A program made the translations under genes and the position numbers. Source: Rikenellaceae bacterium (lineage in GTDB: Bacteria; Bacteroidota; Bacteroidia; Bacteroidales; Rikenellaceae). Taken from it: 48,465 bases of DNA. A model generated the notes under the pieces. The model had not been told where the DNA came from, made no database searches, and was given only the letters and a program-made list of their open reading frames with translations. The stretch is from the NCBI GenBank assembly GCA_017463585.1, contig JAFTOX010000026.1:1-48465 (forward strand), read 5' to 3'. Below, one piece after another: positions 42,472-48,465 of the stretch (its first letter is position 1; each line of letters begins with the position of its first letter).

Positions 42472-43086
42472 ATGAATGGTAAGAAATTGTCGGTATTGAT
42501 CGTCGTGTTGCTCGTCGCCGATCAACTGCTCAAAATATGGATTAAGACGCATTTGGCTCTGGGTGAGGCGATTATCGTCTTTCCCGATTGGTTTCAGCTG
42601 CGCTTTGTCGAGAACCCCGGTTTTGCGTTCGGAATGGAGCTGGGCAAGGATTGGGGCAAGCTGTTTCTGAGTCTGTTCCGTGTGGTGATGGCGGGCGGAA
42701 TCGCGTGGTATATTTCGTACCTGATCCGCGCGAAAGCACCGACGGGAGTGCTCGTGGGTATGGCGCTGATCTTCGCGGGTGCGGTCGGAAATATCATCGA
42801 CAGTGCGTTCTATGGTATGATCTTCTCGGAATCGACGCCGTTCGAGGTGGCACATTGGGGCGACGGCTACGCAGGGCTGATGCACGGTCGTGTGGTCGAT
42901 ATGTTCTATTTCCCTCTGTTCCAATGGAATAACTGCCCCGATTGGTTGTCGTTCCTGCTCGATAGCAACAACTATTTCTTCGGCGCAATCTTCAATCTGG
43001 CCGACGCTTATATCTCGGTTGCGGTGGTCTATCTGCTGATTTTCCAATATAAATTCTTCAACCAAGAGGAGCCGAAAAAGGGGTAA
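42472..43086 (+). CDS. lspA: Lipoprotein signal peptidase (signal peptidase II)
   Basis: 204 residues with four membrane segments. Catalytic Asp143 in GRVVDMFYFP and Asp178 in FNLADAYIS, plus conserved VADQLLK and VENPGFAFG. It removes lipoprotein signal peptides in the inner membrane. A 30-residue insertion before the first Asp (FSESTPFEVAHWGDGYAGLMHG) is typical of Bacteroidetes. Confidence 0.97.
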   Translation: MNGKKLSVLIVVLLVADQLLKIWIKTHLALGEAIIVFPDWFQLRFVENPGFAFGMELGKDWGKLFLSLFRVVMAGGIAWYISYLIRAKAPTGVLVGMALIFAGAVGNIIDSAFYGMIFSESTPFEVAHWGDGYAGLMHGRVVDMFYFPLFQWNNCPDWLSFLLDSNNYFFGAIFNLADAYISVAVVYLLIFQYKFFNQEEPKKG

Positions 43087-43110
43087 ATAGTACGTTTGAT
43101 CGAGAAATTT

Positions 43111-43143
43111 AGAGGGACAGTGAGAAATGTCCCTCTTTTTTTT
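43111..43143 (+). terminator. Terminator of lspA
   Basis: AGAGGGACA pairs with TGTCCCTCT (9 bp, 8-base loop); nine T follow. Confidence 0.95.
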
Positions 43144-43171
43144 GTCGATACGCAGAAAATTTCTATATTTG
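43142..43171 (+). promoter_or_regulatory. Promoter of the subtilase gene
   Basis: TTG 43142-43144 overlaps the end of the lspA T-tract; TATATTTG 43164-43171, 19-base spacer. Leader about 80 bases. Confidence 0.7.
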
Positions 43172-43254
43172 TAAGTTCGCAAACGCGCGATTTTTGCGTG
43201 GCGTGCGAGCCGATAAAACAACGGAAAACAAATATTAATTAATACAAACGTACT

Positions 43255-46200
43255 ATGAAGTGTAAATTTTTACTCTTGATGTGTGCAACGGCGATGTTGG
43301 CATCGTGCGTCGATCAGAAGATTGACGACAGTATGTCGATCGACGGCTCGGTTCCGTCGCAGTCGCTGGCACTGAAACCGCAAGTGCTGTTCAACGCTGA
43401 TCAAGCTATTGCGGGTGAGATTATCGTGAAGTTCCGCGAGCCGGCAGTCGAGACGATTGAGTCGGCCACAACGCTCCTCTCGGAGGGTAACGTGGTGACT
43501 GGTGTCGAGTCGATCGACAAGTTCTGCAAGACGGTAGGCGCATACAATATCGAGCGTCTGTTCCCCGATGCAGGTCGCTTCGAGGCTCGTCAGCGCAAGG
43601 CAGGTCTGCATTTGTGGTACAAGATTTCGTTCGACGAGGGCGTTTCGATGTCGAAAGTTGGCGAGATTCTGTCGCAGAACGAGGATCTGTCGGTAGTTGA
43701 GTACAATATGGCAATTGAGCTGCCCGACGTGAAGATGACCGAGGCTAATGTTGCGGTTGCAACCGAGCAGATCACTGCAACGGAGGAACTGCCTTTCGAT
43801 GACCCCTATCTGGTTGAGCAGTGGCACTTGCAGAACCGCGGTACCGATTGGAAGCAGGCTAATGGCACGGCTTACATCAAGGGCGCTGTGAAGGGTGCTG
43901 ACGTGAATGTTGTTCCCGCGTGGGAGAAGTGCACGGGTTCGGATAAGGTTGTTGTTGCGGTTGTCGATGGTGTAGTTGACTATGACCACGAGGATTTGGC
44001 TGACAACATCTGGTATAACCTTGCAGAGTTGAACGGTGCGGACGGCGTTGATGATGACGAGAATGGTTACACCGACGATATTTTCGGTTTCAACTTCTAC
44101 TCGAACAAGGGTTTCAGCGGAATGAAGAATCCCGCAGCAGATACGGGTGCTAACCACGGTACGCACGTGGCCGGTACGATTGCTGCGATGAACGACAACG
44201 GCAAGGGTGTTTCGGGTATCGCAGGTGGCTCGAAGAACAATGGCGGTGTGTTGATTATGAGTTGCGCAACGATGAATGACGCTGGTCAGGGTCGTGGTGC
44301 CGACTATGCAGCACGCGCAATTACCTACGGTTGTAACAACGGCGCGGTAATCTGCCAGAACAGTTGGGGCTATACCGACCCTGTGAACTGGGATCAGTCG
44401 CAGTTCTCGTCGCTCAAAGAGGCGCTCAAATATTTCGTAGATTATGCCGGTATGGACGAAACGGGCGAGAATCAGGTTGGTCCGATGGCCGGTGGTCTGA
44501 TCCTCTTCGCGGCAGGTAACGAGGGTTACTATCAGAACGACGTGAAGAAGTATCCCGCAGCTGACGCTAATGTAGTGGCTGTGGCTTCGATCGCTGCTGA
44601 CTACCGCCCCGCATACTACACCAACTACGGTACTTGGGTTGATATCTCGGCTCCGGGTGGCGACCCCTTCTTCAGTGATCTGGATAACCCCTATGTTGGT
44701 GTGGGTTATGGTAGTCCGACCGCAGAGGTGTTGAGCACTATCGTTAATGGTTACGGCCATATGAGCGGTACCTCGATGGCCTGCCCGCACGCTTCGGGTG
44801 TGGCTGCGCTGGGTCTGTCGTATGCTAATCAGTTGGGTATTGCGATGACTGCCGAGACTTTGAAGAAGTATATCTACGAGACTGCACGCGATATTGATAG
44901 CTATCTGAAAGATGACGACTATAAGTATCTGCCCCTTTCGACCGGTACCTACCGTATGTATATGAAGGATTACCGCGGTAAGATGGGTAAGGGTCTGGTT
45001 GATGCTGACGCTCTGTTGAATAAGATTGAGGGCGACACTCCGCTGCCCGAGGATCACGTTGCTCCCGAGGCTGTTGAGGCGATCGAGCAGACCGCTAAGA
45101 CCCTTTCGTCGGCAACTATCGAGTGGAAGGTTACGGGCGACTACACAGGTGCTCCCGTACAGAGCTACCGCGTATATTGGAGCGAGGGTACGATCACCAT
45201 CTCTGACGCTGGCGCAGTAAGCTCGACCAAGACTCTCTATGGCCCTAAGTCGATTTCGGTTGGCGAGAAGGCTGTTGGTGAGGTTATCGAGACCACGATT
45301 ACCAACCTGCGCCCCGAAAAGAAATACAACGTGGCAGTAGTTGCTGTCGATGATTGGAATATGTCGTCGGCAGGCTGCTTCGGCGAGATCGAGACCGACG
45401 TTCCCGTTGCTCCTGTGGCAGTTGATGATTTGGAGATTGTGGACGAGGACTATACCTCGCTGACGATCGGTTTCTCGGGTGTGGCTGACTGCATTGGTGA
45501 GAATATGGCTAAATATACCATTCGCTACTCGACTTCGAGCTCGATGACGAATGCTGTTACGCAGACCGTAACGTTGGCTGCATACGATTATGGCGAATAT
45601 GATTTGGTAGGTTTGATTAACAACACCACTTATTATATCGAGGTAGTTGCAGTCGACCAGTTTGGTCTGAGCTCGGAGCCTGCAAAGGTATCGGGCAAGA
45701 CCCCGAAGAACTATCCTCCCGTGCTGACAGCAGTGGGCGAGACGACCAAGACTTTGCAGTATTGGGATAAGGCGTCGATCGAGTTCGAGGTAAATGAGCC
45801 CAACTATGATTATTGGACGGCAAAGATCGTCGGCACAGTCGACAGCTACGTTAAGATGGCGGTTAATGGTAACAAGATCACCGTTACCTTCACGGGTAAC
45901 AGCCAGAACTTGGCGGCTCGTACCTACGCGGCTAAGGTAGTCGTTACCGACGAGACCGGTCTGACTTCGGCGCAGGTTCCCTTCACCTTCAACATCATCG
46001 GCAACCAGGCTCCCGTAGCTAAGCAGATCCCCGACCTCTATATGGGTGCAACGGGTCAGAAGCAGAGCTACACGTTGGCTGACTACTTCACCGATAGCAA
46101 TGGCGAGACCTTGAAGTATGACGTTGCGATCAATGCTGCGACCGCAGTTGCACGCATTGAGGGTGGCAACTTGGTTGTCGAGGGTTCGAAGTATGGCTTG

Positions 46201-46527
46201 GTAACCGTTACCGTTACGGCTCGCGACGCTGGTAACAAGGAGGCTGTTACGAGCTTCAAGGTGATGGTTCGTGACGACAGCAAGCCCGTTGAACTCTATC
46301 CCAACCCCGTTGTTAAGGATCTGAATATCCGTATGGGTCAGTCGGTTAAGGGCTCGATCGGTGTTCGCGTATTCAGCGCGGCAGGTCCGATGGCTATGGA
46401 GACCAGCGCTACGATCGATCCGTTTGCACCGGCAAAGGTTGATCTGTCGGCTCTGGGCGCAGGCAACTACGTTGTTGAGGTTAGCTACGGCAACGAGGTC
46501 TATAAGAGCACAATTGTTAAGAAGTAA
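43255..46527 (+). CDS. Subtilisin-like protease with T9SS sorting domain
   Basis: 1090 residues. The signal ends MLASC, a lipobox (Cys18). A propeptide of about 160 residues precedes the S8 domain, with D238 (VVAVVDG), H301 (ANHGTHVAGT), oxyanion N422 (AAGNEG) and S507 (HMSGTSMACPHASG). Fibronectin-III-like domains follow (about 600-820), then two beta domains, the last with cadherin-like repeats (about 910-1000). The C-terminal 80 residues (VELYPNPVVKDLNIRMG ... GNYVVEVSYGNEVYKSTIVKK) are a type A T9SS sorting signal. Secreted or surface-bound protease. The PorV/PorQ-like gene follows 18 bases downstream. Confidence 0.93.
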   Translation: MKCKFLLLMCATAMLASCVDQKIDDSMSIDGSVPSQSLALKPQVLFNADQAIAGEIIVKFREPAVETIESATTLLSEGNVVTGVESIDKFCKTVGAYNIERLFPDAGRFEARQRKAGLHLWYKISFDEGVSMSKVGEILSQNEDLSVVEYNMAIELPDVKMTEANVAVATEQITATEELPFDDPYLVEQWHLQNRGTDWKQANGTAYIKGAVKGADVNVVPAWEKCTGSDKVVVAVVDGVVDYDHEDLADNIWYNLAELNGADGVDDDENGYTDDIFGFNFYSNKGFSGMKNPAADTGANHGTHVAGTIAAMNDNGKGVSGIAGGSKNNGGVLIMSCATMNDAGQGRGADYAARAITYGCNNGAVICQNSWGYTDPVNWDQSQFSSLKEALKYFVDYAGMDETGENQVGPMAGGLILFAAGNEGYYQNDVKKYPAADANVVAVASIAADYRPAYYTNYGTWVDISAPGGDPFFSDLDNPYVGVGYGSPTAEVLSTIVNGYGHMSGTSMACPHASGVAALGLSYANQLGIAMTAETLKKYIYETARDIDSYLKDDDYKYLPLSTGTYRMYMKDYRGKMGKGLVDADALLNKIEGDTPLPEDHVAPEAVEAIEQTAKTLSSATIEWKVTGDYTGAPVQSYRVYWSEGTITISDAGAVSSTKTLYGPKSISVGEKAVGEVIETTITNLRPEKKYNVAVVAVDDWNMSSAGCFGEIETDVPVAPVAVDDLEIVDEDYTSLTIGFSGVADCIGENMAKYTIRYSTSSSMTNAVTQTVTLAAYDYGEYDLVGLINNTTYYIEVVAVDQFGLSSEPAKVSGKTPKNYPPVLTAVGETTKTLQYWDKASIEFEVNEPNYDYWTAKIVGTVDSYVKMAVNGNKITVTFTGNSQNLAARTYAAKVVVTDETGLTSAQVPFTFNIIGNQAPVAKQIPDLYMGATGQKQSYTLADYFTDSNGETLKYDVAINAATAVARIEGGNLVVEGSKYGLVTVTVTARDAGNKEAVTSFKVMVRDDSKPVELYPNPVVKDLNIRMGQSVKGSIGVRVFSAAGPMAMETSATIDPFAPAKVDLSALGAGNYVVEVSYGNEVYKSTIVKK

Positions 46528-46545
46528 TAAACGCAAGATACGACT

Positions 46546-47496
46546 ATGAAAAAGATTATATTGATGGCGGCAGCATTGCTGTGTGCGATGACCGCTACTC
46601 AGGCTCAGGAGGCTGGTTCGTTGCTCGACATCAACGCCGACACCCGCACCGCCGCTATGGGCGACGTCACTACGGCAGCTGAGGGTAGCGCCTTCTCGGT
46701 GTTCAACAACGCTGCGGCAGCTCCCCTGTCGAACAAGAAGTTCCAGATCGGTGCTTACTACTCGCCTTGGGCAAGTGGACTGACGAAGGATCTCGAAAAG
46801 AAGAATACGCTGATGGGCGTGGGTGCTTACTTCACCGCAGGCGAGCGCCACTCGATTCAGATTGGTTTCCGCTACTTGCAGTCGGCAGGCAGCGTGGGTA
46901 TGGACGCAAACGGTAACCCCACAAAGGATACCTTCGCACCGAAGGATATGACCATCGACTTGGGCTACGGTATCCGTATCGGCGAGAGCCTCGGTGTTGG
47001 TGTGGCTGCACACTACATCAATTCGAACTTGGGCGTGGGCGCAAGCGGCTCGGCAGTTGCTGTCGATCTGGGCGTTCAGTATCGTCTGGGTCTGGGCGAG
47101 AAAGCGAATCTCGACCTGGGCGTTAAGGCTGCCAACATCGGCTCGAAGTTGAAGTATGGCGAGGGCGAGGGCTCGGCTCTGCCCGCAAAGGCTACGCTGG
47201 GTGCAGTGTTCACCGTTCAGCCGAGCGACGCTCACTCGATCAAGGTTGGCGTCGATGCTGGTTACAAATTTATGGGCTACACGGGCTTCGTTGCAGGTAT
47301 CGGTGCTGAGTATATGGCGTTCAATACCGTAGCTGCTCGCGTGGGTTACCATATGGACGGCAAGGCTAAGATGAACTACGCTACCGTAGGTCTTGGTGTT
47401 CGTGTGGTCGATATGATCCAGGCTGACTTCACCTACTACCTGGCAAGTGGCGCAATGAAAAATACCTTCCGCGCAGGTTTGAGCTTCCGCTTCTAA
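46546..47496 (+). CDS. PorV/PorQ-family outer-membrane protein
   Basis: 316 residues. Signal peptide ending ATQAQ, then the family start GSLLDINADTRTAAMGDVTTA and many barrel strands ending in FRAGLSFRF. PorV/LptO relatives shuttle T9SS cargo; PorQ is a neighbouring paralogue. Which one this is cannot be decided from sequence by eye. Its place after a T9SS cargo gene suggests a dedicated role. Confidence 0.87.
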   Translation: MKKIILMAAALLCAMTATQAQEAGSLLDINADTRTAAMGDVTTAAEGSAFSVFNNAAAAPLSNKKFQIGAYYSPWASGLTKDLEKKNTLMGVGAYFTAGERHSIQIGFRYLQSAGSVGMDANGNPTKDTFAPKDMTIDLGYGIRIGESLGVGVAAHYINSNLGVGASGSAVAVDLGVQYRLGLGEKANLDLGVKAANIGSKLKYGEGEGSALPAKATLGAVFTVQPSDAHSIKVGVDAGYKFMGYTGFVAGIGAEYMAFNTVAARVGYHMDGKAKMNYATVGLGVRVVDMIQADFTYYLASGAMKNTFRAGLSFRF

Positions 47497-47513
47497 ACCG
47501 CCGAGGGTGTCCG

Positions 47514-47645
47514 TCGGGTGGCTGATGGGCGACCGATGGGTGACCGGTGGTGACCGAAGGGTGACCGAAGGGTGACTGCCGAGCGACTGCCGAGTGGCTG
47601 TCGGACGATCATTGGGTGACCGAATGGTGACCGCAGAGTCGCCGC
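47514..47645. repeat. Decaying 10-11 bp tandem repeats (GGGTGACCGAA-like)
   Basis: About 11 imperfect units: GGGTGACCGAA, GGGTGACTGCC, GAGCGACTGCC, GAGTGGCTGTC and similar. The block is noncoding and G-rich on this strand. Confidence 0.75.
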
Positions 47646-47664
47646 TCGAAGGACAAAATTGAGC

Positions 47665-47704
47665 AATCCCGCTCTCCGTTGTGGAGGGCGGGATTACTTT
47701 TTTG
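47665..47704 (+). terminator. Terminator of the subtilase-PorV operon
   Basis: AATCCCGCTCTCC pairs with GGAGGGCGGGATT (13 bp, one wobble), followed by ACTTTTTT. Confidence 0.92.
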
Positions 47705-47795
47705 AAGTGTCGAGTCGCTTTTTTGTCGAGCGAGTTTACTTTTTTTCGAAGTGTCAAGTCACTTTTTATCGGGTGACAATTACTTTTTTTCGCTC
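47698..47795. repeat. Two imperfect copies of a T-rich unit of about 50 bases
   Basis: GAAGTGTCGAGTCGCTTTTT and GAAGTGTCAAGTCACTTTTT head two similar units, each ending ...TTTACTTTTTTT or ATTACTTTTTTT. Confidence 0.6.
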
Positions 47796-48425
47796 GTCGA
47801 ACGATTTTTTTGCGCTGCGCCCCCTTATATAATATATAGGTATAAAATCGAGGAGCGATTTCGCCCTCCGCGACCACTCCGCACAACCCTGAACCCGCAC
47901 GTAAATCACCCCAACCCGAAAAGTGTCACCGCAGCGCCCAAAGGTCGCAAAATAGGGTGAAAAAGTTTGCGACGTAACTCGCAGAAAATCAACGTAATGC
48001 AAAAGTAATGCAAAATTTTTATGAAAAAAGTTCAAAAAATGTTTGGAAGTTTGGAGAATTATGCGCTATCTTTGCACCCGCAAAACGAAAGAAACACGGT
48101 TCTAAGATATACACGAAAGATGAGGCGGCCTGAAACGATGGCAAGCGGAATCGGTCGAAAATAGCTTAAAACGCAGAATGTTGAAAAATTTTGCAAAAGT
48201 TCTTGAAAAATATTTGGTAGTTAAAAATATTTGCCATATCTTTGCAGTCCCTTTCGATCACTAGCGAAAGCCGATTGATGAGAGAAAGGCAAGTAAGCGA
48301 AAAGATATTTTCCAAACAAGGTTCTTTGAATTACTGGTAAATTTTAGAGAGAAATGTAGTATTTATCCATCAATTCCTTTTAGGAAATAAGTAGTCAGGA
48401 CTCTAACAATATTGATAATTTTTTT
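47796..48425 (+). promoter_or_regulatory. rRNA operon upstream region and leader
   Basis: Two strong promoters are seen: P1 with TTG 48044-48046 and TATCTTTG 48067-48074, P2 with TTG 48214-48216 and TATCTTTG 48237-48244. Both have 20-base spacers. After P1 comes GGTTCTAAGATATAC and after P2 GGTTCTTTGAATTAC, the latter a boxA-like antitermination signal. About 180 bases of leader lie between P2 and the 16S gene. No protein gene is seen. Confidence 0.85.

Positions 48426-48465
<40 letters not shown>

Noticed and set aside
43270..47886. 1538-residue open frame on the minus strand across the subtilase and PorV/PorQ-like genes
   Set aside because: Same cause: strong codon bias on the plus strand leaves the antisense frame open. 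The sense genes have clear motifs.

Overview
The window looks like a chromosomal piece of a gut Bacteroidales, most likely Rikenellaceae/Alistipes-like. This is an inference from several signs: SusC/SusD genes, promoters of the Bacteroidetes type (TAnnTTTG near -7 with TTG about 20 bases upstream), type IX secretion features, menaquinone methyltransferase, heavy use of TCG serine codons, and a 16S 5' end of the Bacteroidetes kind. No ribosomal marker is long enough here to name a species.

Region 1 (1-2.3 kb): tail of an unknown gene, an orphan RHS-core remnant, tRNA-Thr(CGT) and two hypothetical genes. Region 2 (2.3-11 kb) is the accessory island and the main interest. On the minus strand lie a DUF1810 gene, a lipoprotein, a TPR protein with an OB/cold-shock-like C-terminus, and an SF1 (RecD/Dda-like) helicase. 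Divergent from the helicase is a WYL-domain regulator, followed at once by a retron. The retron has a non-coding RNA whose ends form a 25-26 nt inverted repeat (a1/a2), a reverse transcriptase with the NAxxH, YADD and VTG motifs and a 150-residue C-terminal extension, and a downstream HEPN-like protein. The retron promoter and the promoter of the oppositely oriented TPR/OB gene share a 38-bp block (31 of 38 identical by eye) that contains the palindrome TGTGCAA-N5-TTGCACA at the same spacing from the -7 box. The two arms of the island therefore look co-regulated.

Region 3 (11-13.2 kb): small unknown genes, one behind an attenuator-like hairpin. Region 4 (13.4-18.3 kb): housekeeping genes: cytidine deaminase, RluA-type pseudouridine synthase, DUF177-rpmF-plsX-fabH and tRNA-Arg(CCT). 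Region 5 (18.3-21 kb): a two-component system divergent from a small TonB-plug-like protein, with four 10-bp phased repeats between them that are probably the response-regulator operator.

Region 6 (21-25.8 kb): a cobalamin riboswitch controlling a BtuB-like receptor and a BtuG-like surface propeller lipoprotein with an extra C-terminal domain. Region 7 (26.2-33.5 kb): a SusC/SusD/lipoprotein operon with strong codon bias and a housekeeping-type promoter. Region 8 (33.6-43.1 kb): tpiA, lysS, a membrane Zn-peptidase with a PAP2 phosphatase, an SDR, a LolC/E-like permease-menG-lipoprotein-SPOR operon, an acidic lipoprotein and lspA. Region 9 (43.2-48.5 kb): a subtilase carrying both a lipobox and a T9SS sorting domain, a PorV/PorQ-like barrel, decaying tandem repeats, and two tandem rRNA promoters ahead of the 16S gene, which runs off the end.

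How the parts fit: most genes are ordinary cell biology (lipid synthesis, translation, envelope, nutrient import). The 2.3-11 kb island is probably an anti-phage module in which the WYL protein or a similar DNA-binding factor may control both the retron and the TPR/OB operon.
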